Shown here in pieces: positions 33,459-42,324 of a stretch of 64,000 nt of DNA. Source of the DNA: Micromonospora sp. WMMD961 (GTDB lineage Bacteria; Actinomycetota; Actinomycetes; Mycobacteriales; Micromonosporaceae); NCBI RefSeq assembly GCF_029626145.1, contig NZ_JARUBJ010000002.1, positions 3,631,501-3,695,500 on the forward strand. Reading direction: 5' to 3'. Below the pieces are notes generated by a model, which made no database searches, was not told where the DNA came from, and worked only from the letters and a program-made list of their open reading frames with translations. Each line of letters starts with the position of its first letter. Position 1 is the stretch's first letter. The position numbers and the translations under genes are program-made.

Positions 33459-34766
33459 ATGGCAATGAAGCGGCGTGCCGGTGCCGTTATGGCACTGCTG
33501 ATGACAGGTGTTCTCGCTACCGCCGGGTGCAGCGGCGGCGGCGAGGAGGCGGCCCCTCAGGGCGAGCTGTACAAGGACCCGGTGACCCTGACCTGGTGGC
33601 ACAACGCCTCGCAGGACGGGCCCGGCAAGACCTACTGGGAGAAGGTCGCCAAGGACTTCTCCGCGCTTCACCCCACCGTCAAGATCGAGATCGAGGCGAT
33701 CGAGACCAACCAGCTCCAGCGCACGCGGATCCCCGCCGCGCTGCTGAGCAGCGACCCGCCGGACATCTTCATGACCTGGGGCGGCGGCGAGATGGAAGAG
33801 CAGGTGGAGGCCGACTACCTCAAGGAGATCACCGACCAGACCAAGACCGAGGTCGGCAACATCGGCAGCCCCGCGGAGATCTGGCAGGTGAACGGCAAGC
33901 AGTACGGTCTGCCGTTCCGGATGGGCATCGAGGGCATCTGGTACAACAAGGAGATGTTCGCGCAGGCGGGCATCGCGGCACCGCCGACCACCTTCGAAGA
34001 ACTCAACACGGCGGTCACCAAGCTCAAGGCGATCAACGTCGTCCCGATCGCGGTGGGCGCCGGTGACAAGTGGCCGGCCGCGCACTGGTGGTACAACATG
34101 GCGCTGCGTGCCTGCTCTGTCGACACCCTGAAGAAGGCGGCGAAGGACAAGACCTTCGACGATCCGTGCTTCCTCAAGGCCGGCCAGGACCTGAAGGCCT
34201 TCATCGACACCAAGCCGTTCCAGCCCAACTTCATCGCCACACCCGGCCAGAACGACCCGACCAGCGCCAACGGCATGCTCGCCAACGGCAAGGCCGCGAT
34301 GGAGCTCATGGGCGACTGGAACCGCGGCACGCTGGACACCATCGCCACGGACAAGGCGAAGCTCGCGTCGTTCCTCGGCTGGTTCCCGGTGCCGGCGATC
34401 TCCGGTTCCCCGGGTGACCCGAAGGCGGCCCTCGGCGGTGGCGACGGGTTCTCCTGCGCCAAGAACGCCCCGGCCGAGTGCGTCGAGTTCCTCAAGTACA
34501 TCGTGAGCCCCGAGGTGCAGAAGGGCTACGCCGAGACCGGCACGGGCCTGCCTGTCGCCAAGGGCGCCGAGGTCGGCGTGAAGGACCCCGCGCTGAAGTC
34601 CATCTCGGACGCCACCGCCGCCGCGAGCTACGTCCAGCTCTGGCTGGACACGGCGTACGGCAGCACCGTCGGCACCGCGATGAACGACGCTGTCGTCGCC
34701 ATCTTCGCCGGCAACGGGACGCCTGAGAAGGTCGTCTCGGCGATGAAGGCGGCCGCAAGCAAGTGA
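33459..34766 (+). CDS. ABC sugar transporter, solute-binding lipoprotein
   Basis: 435 residues. Lipoprotein signal: basic start, hydrophobic stretch and lipobox ATAGC with the lipidated Cys24. The mature part is a family 1 extracellular solute-binding protein (VTLTWWHNASQDGPGKTYWE, GKQYGLPFRMGIEGIWYNKE). It captures a sugar outside the membrane and passes it to the two permeases that follow. GAGGAG precedes the ATG. First gene of the operon; its stop overlaps the next start. No ATPase gene is present in the operon, so a shared MsiK-type ATPase encoded elsewhere is expected, as in Streptomyces. Confidence 0.94.
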   Translation: MAMKRRAGAVMALLMTGVLATAGCSGGGEEAAPQGELYKDPVTLTWWHNASQDGPGKTYWEKVAKDFSALHPTVKIEIEAIETNQLQRTRIPAALLSSDPPDIFMTWGGGEMEEQVEADYLKEITDQTKTEVGNIGSPAEIWQVNGKQYGLPFRMGIEGIWYNKEMFAQAGIAAPPTTFEELNTAVTKLKAINVVPIAVGAGDKWPAAHWWYNMALRACSVDTLKKAAKDKTFDDPCFLKAGQDLKAFIDTKPFQPNFIATPGQNDPTSANGMLANGKAAMELMGDWNRGTLDTIATDKAKLASFLGWFPVPAISGSPGDPKAALGGGDGFSCAKNAPAECVEFLKYIVSPEVQKGYAETGTGLPVAKGAEVGVKDPALKSISDATAAASYVQLWLDTAYGSTVGTAMNDAVVAIFAGNGTPEKVVSAMKAAASK

Positions 34767-35761
34767 CCTCCGTCAACCAGATCCGTACGTCCGCCGGCGA
34801 CGCCTCCGCGTCGCCGGCGGGCCCCCACGAGGCCGGACGCGCGTCCGCCCGCCGAGCCGCGACCCGCCGCAAGTGGTACGAGATCGTCGGGCTCACCACG
34901 CCGGCCGTCGCCGTGTACGTGATGTTCGTGCTGGTGCCGATGGGCTTCGCGGTCTACTACAGCCTGTTCCGGTGGCGCGGTGTCGGGCCCCCCACCGAGT
35001 TCGTCGGCCTGCGGAACTACACCCTCGCCTTCCAGGATCCGATCTTCCTCGACGCGTTGCGCAACAACGCCATCATCGTGTTCGGGTCGCTACTGATCCA
35101 GGGCCCGATCGCCCTGGGCATCGCCCTGCTGCTCAACCGTCGTTTCCGTGGGCGCTCCGTGTTCCGCCTGCTGGTGTTCGTGCCGTACGTGCTCGCCGAG
35201 GTCACCGTCGGCATCATGTGGAAGCTGCTGCTGACCGGCGGCGGCACCGTCGACGCGTTGCTGCAGGCAGTGGGACTGGGCAGTCTGGTGCAGGCCTGGC
35301 TCGCGGACCTGGACCTGGTCATCTGGACCCTGCTGGCCGTCCTCACCTGGAAGTACGTCGGCTTCGCCATCATCCTGCTGCTCGCCGGGCTGTCGAACGT
35401 GCCCGACGAGTTGACCGAGGCGGCGGCCATCGACGGCGCGAGCTGGTGGCAGATCCAACGGCACGTCACGATCCCGCTTCTCGGCCCGACGATCCGGATC
35501 TGGATGTTCCTGTCCATGATCGGTTCACTGCAGATCTTCGACATGATCTGGGTGACGTCGGTGCCCGCGGTGCGGTCCCTCGGCGCGTCGGCCACCATGG
35601 CGACCTACATGGTGGACAACGGGTTCTTTGCCCGGCTGTGGGGCTACGGCAACGCCGTGGCGGTAATCCTGTTCGTCATCTCCTTCGTGGCGGCGCTGCT
35701 GTTCCAGCGGTTCCTGCTGCGCCGTGACATCGATGGCGCCATCACCGGAAGGGCGAAGTGA
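34763..35761 (+). CDS. ABC sugar transporter permease (MalF/UgpA type)
   Basis: 332 residues with about six membrane helices after a hydrophilic ~35-residue N-terminus. The coupling loop EAAAIDGASWWQIQRHVTIP is the EAA motif that docks the ATPase. GTG start overlapping the previous stop (GTGA), and its own stop overlaps the following permease start: all three transporter genes are translationally coupled. Confidence 0.94.
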   Translation: MTSVNQIRTSAGDASASPAGPHEAGRASARRAATRRKWYEIVGLTTPAVAVYVMFVLVPMGFAVYYSLFRWRGVGPPTEFVGLRNYTLAFQDPIFLDALRNNAIIVFGSLLIQGPIALGIALLLNRRFRGRSVFRLLVFVPYVLAEVTVGIMWKLLLTGGGTVDALLQAVGLGSLVQAWLADLDLVIWTLLAVLTWKYVGFAIILLLAGLSNVPDELTEAAAIDGASWWQIQRHVTIPLLGPTIRIWMFLSMIGSLQIFDMIWVTSVPAVRSLGASATMATYMVDNGFFARLWGYGNAVAVILFVISFVAALLFQRFLLRRDIDGAITGRAK

Positions 35762-36624
35762 CGATGGCCGTGAACACCGTTGTGCCCGCGTCCACCGGGC
35801 GCCGTCAGGTCTCCTGGGGTACGCCGCTCACCTACGCGATCGCGCTCGCGGTCGCGGCCGTGTCGATCGCCCCGGTCATCTACGTGGTGATCGGCGGTTT
35901 CCGCACCACCCCGCAGATCGTCGCGGACCCGGCCGGCCTGCCCGACCCGTTGGTGTGGGACAACTACGCCCGGGTGCTGACCCAGAGCAACTTCTGGCAG
36001 CAGGCCTTCAACAGCGCGGTCATCGCCCTCGGCACCACGCTCGCCGTCGTCGTGCTCGGCCTGGCCGCCGCGTTCGTGCTCGCCCGCTACACCTTCCGCG
36101 GGCGGGAGGGGCTCTACACCTTCTTCACACTCGGCCTGCTGTTTCCGGCAGGGGCGGCGATCCTGCCGCTCTACCTCATGCTGCGCGACCTGAACCTGAT
36201 CAACTCCTACTACGCGGTGATCCTCCCGCAGGTCGCCTTCTCACTGCCACTGACGATCGTGATCCTGCGTCCCTTCCTCTCGGCGATCCCGAGGGAACTG
36301 GAGGACGCCGCCTCGATCGACGGCGCGAGTCGGCTCGGTTTCCTCTGGCGCGTCGCGATGCCGCTGTCGCGGCCCGCGCTCGTCACCGTCGGCGTCCTGG
36401 CGTTCGTGGCGAGCTGGAACTCGTTCCTGCTGCCGCTGCTCGTCCTCAGCGACGTCGACCTGCACACCCTGCCGCTGGGCGTGCAGAACTTCTCCAGCCA
36501 GTACTCCACCGACACGGCGGGCGTCCTCGCCTTCACCTCGCTGGCAATGCTGCCGGCACTGCTCTTCTTCACGCTCGCGGAGAAGCAGATCGTCGGTGGC
36601 CTGCAAGGCGCGGTCAAGGGCTGA
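35758..36624 (+). CDS. ABC sugar transporter permease (MalG/UgpE type)
   Basis: 288 residues, six predicted membrane helices. EAA-type loop: LEDAASIDGASRLGFLWRVA. Forms the channel with the preceding permease. GTG 35758, 4-nt overlap with the upstream gene. The glycosidase gene follows after 38 nt. Confidence 0.94.
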   Translation: MTMAVNTVVPASTGRRQVSWGTPLTYAIALAVAAVSIAPVIYVVIGGFRTTPQIVADPAGLPDPLVWDNYARVLTQSNFWQQAFNSAVIALGTTLAVVVLGLAAAFVLARYTFRGREGLYTFFTLGLLFPAGAAILPLYLMLRDLNLINSYYAVILPQVAFSLPLTIVILRPFLSAIPRELEDAASIDGASRLGFLWRVAMPLSRPALVTVGVLAFVASWNSFLLPLLVLSDVDLHTLPLGVQNFSSQYSTDTAGVLAFTSLAMLPALLFFTLAEKQIVGGLQGAVKG

Positions 36625-36662
36625 GCAACAGCGGCACGAGCGCAACCAGAGGAAGGCACAGC

Positions 36663-38987
36663 ATGAGTGAGGTCCACGCGGTGGTGGAGGGGCCGGCGCC
36701 GGCTCAGGCGGGCCCGAACCACGGCCGGTCGGACGGGCACGACGGCGGGGCACGGCTACGCGATCTCCTCGAGCGAATGACGATCGATGAGAAGGTCGCC
36801 CAGCTCGTCGGTTTCTGGGAGAAGGAGGACGGCGAGGCGGTCGCGCCGCTGCAGGGGGAGTTCGGCGACGCCGTCAAACTCGAGGACTTCTCCCGGCACG
36901 GGCTCGGCCACCTCACCCGCGCGTACGGCACCCGCCCGGTGGACGCGGCGCAACGCGCGTCGTGGCTGTGGAAGTTCCAGCGGGATCTGGTCACCGGGAC
37001 CCGGCTCGGTATCCCGGCGATCGTCCACGAGGAGTGCCTCACCGGGCTGTCGGCATGGAAGGCTGCGACCTTCCCCACCCCACTGGCCTGGGGTGCCGCG
37101 TTCAACCCCGAACTGGTCACCGAGATGGCCGAGGCGATCGGCGCCTCGATGCGGGCCCTGGGCATCCACCAGGGGCTCTCCCCGGTGCTCGACGTGATCC
37201 GCGACCCTCGGTGGGGTCGGGTGGACGAGTGCATCGCCGAAGACCCGTACCTGGTCGGCACCATCGGCACGTCGTACGTGCGCGGCCTGCAGTCGCAGGG
37301 AGTACACGCCACCCTCAAGCACTTCGCCGGCTACTCCGCCTCGCGCGCCGGGCGCAACTTCGGCCCGGTCCACATCGGCCAGCGGGAACTGGCCGACGTG
37401 CTGCTCCTCCCGTTCGAGATGGCGCTCATCGACGGCGACGCGCGCAGTGTCATGCACTCGTACACCGAGATCGACGGGGTGCCCGTCGCCGCCGACCCGA
37501 CGATGCTGACCGGCATCCTGCGAGACCGGTGGGGCTTCGACGGCACGGTGGTGGCCGACTACTACGGGGTCGCGTTCCTGAACCTGCTGCACCACGTGGC
37601 GGGCGACCACGCGGAGGCGGCCGGGCAGGCATTGACGGCCGGTGTCGACGTCGAACTGCCCACCGGCGACGCCTACCTGACCCTGCGGCAGTCGGTGCGG
37701 GCGGGCGCTGTCGACGAGGCGCTCATCGACCGCGCGGTCCTGCGGGTGCTGCGTCAGAAGCAGGACCTGGGCCTGCTCGACGCGACCTTCGACGACGAGC
37801 CGCCCCAGGCGATCGACCTCGACTCGCCCGAGCACCGGTCGATCGCCCGCCGGCTCGCCGAGGAATCGATCGTGCTGGTCGCCAACCGGGACGCGCTGCC
37901 GCTGCCGGCGGGTCGACGGGTCGCCCTCATCGGCCCGAACGCCGACCGGCAGGGCGCGCTCTTCGGGTGCTACTCGTTCCTCAACCACGTCCTCGTCCAG
38001 CACCCTGGCGTGGAGACCGGCATCGAGGTGCCGACAGTGCTCGACGCCGTGCGCGTCGAGTTCGGCGACGACCTCGTCACCTGGGCACACGGCTGCGACG
38101 TGGACACCGATGACCGCTCCGGCTTCGACGAGGCGGTCGCCACGGCGAGCGGCGCGGACATCGCCGTCCTGGTCGTCGGCGACCACGCCGGCCTCTTCGG
38201 GCGCGGCACGGTCGGCGAGGGCTGCGACCGGGACGACCTGGAGTTGCCCGGCGTCCAGCGCGAACTGGTCGAGGCGGTGCTGGCAACCGGGACACCGGTC
38301 GTCCTCGTGCTGCTCACCGGCCGGCCGTACGCAATCGGCTGGGCGCTCTCGCGCTGCGCCGCGGTGGTGCAGGCGTTCTTCCCGGGAGAGGAAGGCGCCG
38401 GGGCGATCGCGGGAGTGCTCTCCGGGCGGGTCAACCCGTCGGGCAGGCTTCCGGTCACCCTGCCCGGGTCGGCCGGCGCGCAGCCGTACTCCTACCTGCA
38501 CCCCACCCTCGGCACTGGCAACGAGGTGACCAACCTGCCGGCGACGCCGGTGGCGCCGTTCGGTCACGGCCTGTCCTACACGACGTTCGCGTACAGCGAT
38601 CTCGCCGTGCCGGCCACCGTGACCACCGACGGAGCGATAGCGGTGACCGTGCGGGTGACCAACACCGGCACGGTCGCCGGCGACGACGTGATCCAGCTCT
38701 ACGGTCGCGACCTGGTCGCCTCGGTCACCCGGCCGGTGTCGCAGCTGCTCGGCTACCGGCGGGTCCACCTGGAACCGGGCCAGTCCATCACGGTCGAGCT
38801 GACGGTCCCCACCACCCGGCTGGCCTTCTCCGACCGCACGTTCACCCGCGTCGTGGAGGCCGGCGACGTCGAACTCTGGGTCGGCACCAGCGCGCGACGT
38901 GACGCTCAGGCGCTGACCACGCTGGTCGGTGAGACCGTCCCGGTCACCACCGCGTCCCCGCGCTGGACCACTACCGACATCCGCTGA
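36663..38987 (+). CDS. Glycoside hydrolase family 3 (beta-glucosidase/beta-xylosidase type)
   Basis: 774 residues, no signal peptide, so it acts on imported sugar in the cytosol. GH3 N-terminal barrel up to about residue 330 with the catalytic Asp299 in GTVVADYYG; substrate-binding KHFAGYSASRAGRN and HEECLTG lie upstream. The second alpha/beta sandwich domain follows (about 380-600), then a fibronectin type III-like domain at the end (VRVTNTGTVAGDDVIQLYGR). Together with the importer and LacI repressor it forms an oligosaccharide-use operon; xylo- or cello-oligosaccharides are plausible. GAGGAAGG precedes the ATG. Confidence 0.94.
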   Translation: MSEVHAVVEGPAPAQAGPNHGRSDGHDGGARLRDLLERMTIDEKVAQLVGFWEKEDGEAVAPLQGEFGDAVKLEDFSRHGLGHLTRAYGTRPVDAAQRASWLWKFQRDLVTGTRLGIPAIVHEECLTGLSAWKAATFPTPLAWGAAFNPELVTEMAEAIGASMRALGIHQGLSPVLDVIRDPRWGRVDECIAEDPYLVGTIGTSYVRGLQSQGVHATLKHFAGYSASRAGRNFGPVHIGQRELADVLLLPFEMALIDGDARSVMHSYTEIDGVPVAADPTMLTGILRDRWGFDGTVVADYYGVAFLNLLHHVAGDHAEAAGQALTAGVDVELPTGDAYLTLRQSVRAGAVDEALIDRAVLRVLRQKQDLGLLDATFDDEPPQAIDLDSPEHRSIARRLAEESIVLVANRDALPLPAGRRVALIGPNADRQGALFGCYSFLNHVLVQHPGVETGIEVPTVLDAVRVEFGDDLVTWAHGCDVDTDDRSGFDEAVATASGADIAVLVVGDHAGLFGRGTVGEGCDRDDLELPGVQRELVEAVLATGTPVVLVLLTGRPYAIGWALSRCAAVVQAFFPGEEGAGAIAGVLSGRVNPSGRLPVTLPGSAGAQPYSYLHPTLGTGNEVTNLPATPVAPFGHGLSYTTFAYSDLAVPATVTTDGAIAVTVRVTNTGTVAGDDVIQLYGRDLVASVTRPVSQLLGYRRVHLEPGQSITVELTVPTTRLAFSDRTFTRVVEAGDVELWVGTSARRDAQALTTLVGETVPVTTASPRWTTTDIR

Positions 38988-38988
38988 A

Positions 38989-39030
38989 GCCGGTCCGTCG
39001 TCGTCCCCAGTGGACTGCCGACGGACCGGC
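38989..39030. terminator. Hairpin at the end of the sugar operon
   Basis: A perfect 12-bp stem GCCGGTCCGTCG/CGACGGACCGGC with an 18-nt loop, one nt past the glycosidase stop. Confidence 0.8.
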
Positions 39031-39092
39031 CCCGGCTCGCGTGCCGGTTCCCGTCGCCCTCCTGATCGTGGCGGGGGCCGGTACGACGCCGA

Positions 39093-39347
39093 ATGGTCCG
39101 TCCACCGGCAGGTGCGCTGTCGATCGAGGCGGACGCCGACGGGCTGACGTTCCGCCTGCGCGGGTTCGCGACGCGACTGCCCTGGGAATCGGTCGAGTCG
39201 TTGACGGTGGTGAAGACCGGGGAGAGCGGGGGCAGGGGAAACCGGGAGATTCGGCTCCGGGTCGATCCGCGGCTGGCCGAGTACCTGGCCCAGCAGCGCC
39301 GCATTACCCTGACCCTCTCTGGCCGATCATGGAGTTGTGGTGGGTGA
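39093..39347 (+). CDS. Small hypothetical protein, probably truncated
   Basis: 84 residues. The first ~75 (LSIEADADGLTFRLRGFATR, then LPWESVESLTVVKTGES) look like real protein with good codon bias, possibly a pleckstrin-like small domain. The last nine residues (SGRSWSCGG) are read from the left arm of the palindrome at 39324, so the original C-terminus has been lost. No clear ribosome site. Likely a decayed gene. Confidence 0.4.
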   Translation: MVRPPAGALSIEADADGLTFRLRGFATRLPWESVESLTVVKTGESGGRGNREIRLRVDPRLAEYLAQQRRITLTLSGRSWSCGG

Positions 39348-39394
39348 TGAAAGCCGCTGTTCACCAGGTTCCGGGCACCACAACTCCATGATCG
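39324..39394. repeat. Large palindrome, family GATCATGRAGTTGT, copy 2
   Basis: Perfect 19-bp arms (39324-39342 and 39376-39394, CGATCATGGAGTTGTGGTG and complement) around a 33-nt loop, the same loop length as copy 1; the loop holds an inner GGTGA/TCACC stem. It sits between two gene fragments. Confidence 0.88.
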
Positions 39395-39431
39395 ACGCGG
39401 ACGGCACGCGCGCGGTGAGGTGTCGAGAACG

Positions 39432-39518
39432 GTGGAGAGGTACGAGGACATCTTCCTGCTCTGCTACGTCCGCGGCCCCGAGGGCATCGTCGTCGGGCTG
39501 GCCCAGGAACGTCGCTGA
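39432..39518 (+). pseudogene. VOC (glyoxalase-like) protein, C-terminal remnant
   Basis: The frame VERYEDIFLLCYVRGPEGIV ending in a stop 8 codons later matches the last strand of VOC-superfamily proteins (YED..LCYVRGPEGI-V is their usual end). The rest of the gene is absent; the palindrome at 39324-39394 lies upstream. A deletion joined it to the truncated gene at 39093. Confidence 0.6.
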
Positions 39519-39664
39519 CGGCCCTCCCGTGGTCTGGCGGACGCCACAGGGATGTAGGGGCCGCACGAGCGGAGGACACCACTACCTCCCTGACGGTGCG
39601 CGCGACCCCTCGGCCGGGCGGTGCGCGGGCAGCGCCTGCCCGCCGCCGTCGCTACGCTCAGGGC

Positions 39665-40102
39665 ATGTTCCGTGCGGCAGGGCCCGACGACTTCGCGCAG
39701 ATCATCCACCTCTACCGGCAGTTGAACCCGGACGATCCGGTGCTGGACGACGGCGCGGACCTGGCGGCGTACCAGCGGATCCTGGACACCCCCGGACTCA
39801 CTCTGTTCGTCCTCGACCTGGACGGGGTGGTCGTCGCCACGACGTACCTCAACGTCGTCCCCAACCTCAGCCGGTCGGCGTCGCCGTACGCCGTCGTCGA
39901 GAACGTCGTCGTCGAGGAGTCCCGGCGGGGCACCGGTCTGGGTCGGCAGATCATGGCCGGCACGCTCCAGGCCGCCTGGGACGCGGGCTGCTACAAGGCG
40001 ATGCTGATGACGGGCTCGCGTACCCCCGCGACACACGCCTTCTACCGCGCCTGCGGGTTCGCGCCCGACGTCAAGACCGCGTACCTCGCGCGACCGAGCT
40101 AG
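39665..40102 (+). CDS. GNAT-family N-acetyltransferase
   Basis: 145 residues from ATG 39665. Acetyl-CoA site: VVENVVVEESRRGTGLGRQI, the R/Q-x-x-G-x-G/A motif of GNAT enzymes, with ATHAFYRACGF near the end. Substrate unknown. Its TAG and the stop of the convergent gene overlap in one CTAG. Confidence 0.9.
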   Translation: MFRAAGPDDFAQIIHLYRQLNPDDPVLDDGADLAAYQRILDTPGLTLFVLDLDGVVVATTYLNVVPNLSRSASPYAVVENVVVEESRRGTGLGRQIMAGTLQAAWDAGCYKAMLMTGSRTPATHAFYRACGFAPDVKTAYLARPS

Positions 40103-41007
40103 GCCGGGAAGGTCTCGCGCAGCGCGGAGTCCAGCGATCGGCCGGTTGTCGGCTCGATGAAAAGTTCGGCGAGCAGGAGGTCGGCGAGGTGGCTGGGGTT
40201 GACCCCGGACTCCTTGCGACCGACGGTCTGCAACGCGCCGCCGAGTCGCAGGGCGGTTCTTGCCGCGCCGGCCGGCAGTCGGGTGATCCGGCGGCGTCGA
40301 CCGACCGCCTCGGCGATGCGCGCGAGCATGTCGTGCCAGGTGAGGTTCTCGTCGGCGACCGGGATGTCCGCGCCGCTGGCCTGCTCCAGGGCGTCGGCCG
40401 CGACCTCCGCCACGCTGCGCGCCGAGGCCGCGGCGCTTCCGCCGGTCGGCGCCACCAGAGGTGTACGTGAGCGCGCCCACCGGTCCAGCGGGCCGGCCCA
40501 GTTCGGCAGCCGGTCGCCGGCCCGACCGAAGACGAAGGGCAGTTCGAGGACGGCGACCGGCAGATCCGGGCCGGCCGCCGCCCGTCCCCGCCGGGCCTGC
40601 TCCAGGCGGCAGCGGATGTACGTGTGCCGATCGGTCAGCCGCCACTGCGGATGCAACCTGTCGAAGTAGGTGTAGTACGAGCCCATGATGACCCCACGGG
40701 TGAGGCCCTCGGCGCGGGCGGCGGTGAACAGGCGTACCACCGGGTCGACGTTGTCGCGGCGGAACTGCGGGTAGATCGGCTTGGGCAGCGGCCGTTGCTC
40801 GTCGGTCCGGGTGGCGTGCACGACGCCGTCGTGACCGGCGAGCAACGACCGAAGGTCGTCGATCGAGGCGGACCCCACGTCGAGCAGGTGGTCGACTTCC
40901 GGATGGGCGGTACGCGCCACCGAGGTCGTGGCATGGCCGCGCGCACGCAGCACCTTCACCACGTGAGCGCCGATCAGGCCGCTGCCACCCATCACCAGAA
41001 TCCGCAC
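40099..41007 (-). CDS. NAD-dependent epimerase/dehydratase-like protein
   Basis: 302 residues from GTG 41007, which places the Rossmann motif VMGGSGLIGAHV at the very start as is usual; an ATG at 41034 would add nine residues. An extended-SDR fold with a nucleotide-sugar or small-substrate C-terminal domain. The YxxxK motif of the family is not clearly visible (RHTYIRCRLEQ lies where it would be), so it may be an atypical member. Possibly divergently transcribed with the VOC gene at 41180. Confidence 0.85.
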   Translation of the reverse strand: MRILVMGGSGLIGAHVVKVLRARGHATTSVARTAHPEVDHLLDVGSASIDDLRSLLAGHDGVVHATRTDEQRPLPKPIYPQFRRDNVDPVVRLFTAARAEGLTRGVIMGSYYTYFDRLHPQWRLTDRHTYIRCRLEQARRGRAAAGPDLPVAVLELPFVFGRAGDRLPNWAGPLDRWARSRTPLVAPTGGSAAASARSVAEVAADALEQASGADIPVADENLTWHDMLARIAEAVGRRRRITRLPAGAARTALRLGGALQTVGRKESGVNPSHLADLLLAELFIEPTTGRSLDSALRETFPA

Positions 41008-41179
41008 ACCACATCGTCCACTCTGGAGCAGCATGGTTGTCAACCCACGGCCACCACTGGTCGCGCCGTATACGTTCAGTGACGGGTGCCTGACTGCGAA
41101 ACCGTCGGTGCGGATGCGACGGCGCGAGGTGCGTCCACGGTGCGGTACGGCGAGAATGGGCACCCGGAGGTGATCGAGC

Positions 41180-41608
41180 ATGGGCGATCAGGAGAGCGTG
41201 CCCCAATTGGGTTCGGTGGTGCTGGACGGCACCGACGCGCGGGTGCTGGCCGAGTTCTACCGACACCTGCTCGGCTACGTCTACCGGCCCGGCGACGAGC
41301 CACCAACGGCCGGTCAGGACGACGAGCGTGGTCGTGACTGGCTGGTGCTGAGGTCCAACGACGGCAGCACACAGCTCGCGTTTCAGCAGGTGGATCACCT
41401 GCCGGAGACGACCTGGCCACAGAACGACGTGCCTCAGCAACTGCACCTGGACCTCACCGTGGAGTCCGTCGCGGAGTTGCTGGTCCAGCACGAGCGCGTC
41501 CTGCGCCTCGGTGGCCGACTGCGCTACGACCGCATCGAGGATCCCGACGAGCCGCTACGCGTGTACGCCGACCCGGCCGGTCACCCGTTCTGCGTTCTCG
41601 TGGGGTAG
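41180..41608 (+). CDS. VOC family protein (glyoxalase/dioxygenase-like)
   Basis: 142 residues in two beta-alpha-beta-beta-beta modules: VLDGTDARVLAEFYRHLLGY opens and DPAGHPFCVLVG closes, as in actinobacterial VOC proteins. Possible metal ligands (His in QQLHLDL, Glu/His elsewhere) are partly present. GGAGGTG before the ATG. Substrate unknown. Confidence 0.88.
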   Translation: MGDQESVPQLGSVVLDGTDARVLAEFYRHLLGYVYRPGDEPPTAGQDDERGRDWLVLRSNDGSTQLAFQQVDHLPETTWPQNDVPQQLHLDLTVESVAELLVQHERVLRLGGRLRYDRIEDPDEPLRVYADPAGHPFCVLVG

Positions 41609-41687
41609 TCGCGGCGAGGGCACCACGCGCCCCCCGATGGCATAGGTTCGACGTGCTGAACACCATCGTCGGGAAACGGGGACGAGA

Positions 41688-42274
41688 ATGCCGGAACCGC
41701 GCGCCTTCTGGCTGGATGAGCAGTTCGACCGTGAGCACGGCACCGACGGACGCGGCCGGTACGAGGCGGAGGTGCTCCGTCGGATCGGCGAGTTCGACGA
41801 GACCTGGGGTGACTTCGCGCCGGTCTCGTTCGCGGCGACGGCCTGGCAGGTGGCCACCGCGCTGTCACCGGGCTTCGTTCGCTGGCACCGGCGGATCATC
41901 TCGGCGACCTGCGCCCGCAGCCCGTGGGACGGCAGCATGGTCTGCGCGGTCACGGTGGTCTCCGGCTGGCCCGCCGAGCTGACCTGGACCAAGCAGTGGC
42001 AACGCGACCGCGGCTGGCGGGACTGGCCGCAGCTGTTCGGCCAGTTCACCACACCCACCGATCAGGACCAGACGCGTAGCCCGCATCTTCGCGCCCTGCT
42101 CCAGGTGGACGCGCGCCGCTTCCGCTCGACGACCTGCCGCCGACACCCGACGGACCGGACGACGGCGTCGCCGCCGCCGCGCGTCGGGCGGTCGTGGTGC
42201 TGGCCCGGAACCTCAACGACCTCCTGGCGCCGATGATCGGGCAACTCGACGCCGGGGTGCCCGCAGACTCCTGA
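41688..42274 (+). pseudogene. Hypothetical protein gene with a frameshift near 42108
   Basis: Coding from ATG 41688 (PEPRAFWLDEQFDREHGTDG ...) to about 42108, after which good protein continues only in another frame (APLPLDDLPPTPDGPDDG, then VVVLARNLNDLLAPMIGQLD) to a stop at 42272-42274. The total length is one nt short of a multiple of three, so a single-base loss, or a sequencing error, explains it. The first frame alone gives 182 residues with an Arg/Ser/Pro nonsense tail. The N-terminal part has three Trp-rich helices; no family recognised. Confidence 0.65.
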
Positions 42275-42324
42275 GACCATCCTGCGGGCAGACCGCCGAC
42301 CGTCCCGCCGGTAGGGTCAGCCAG

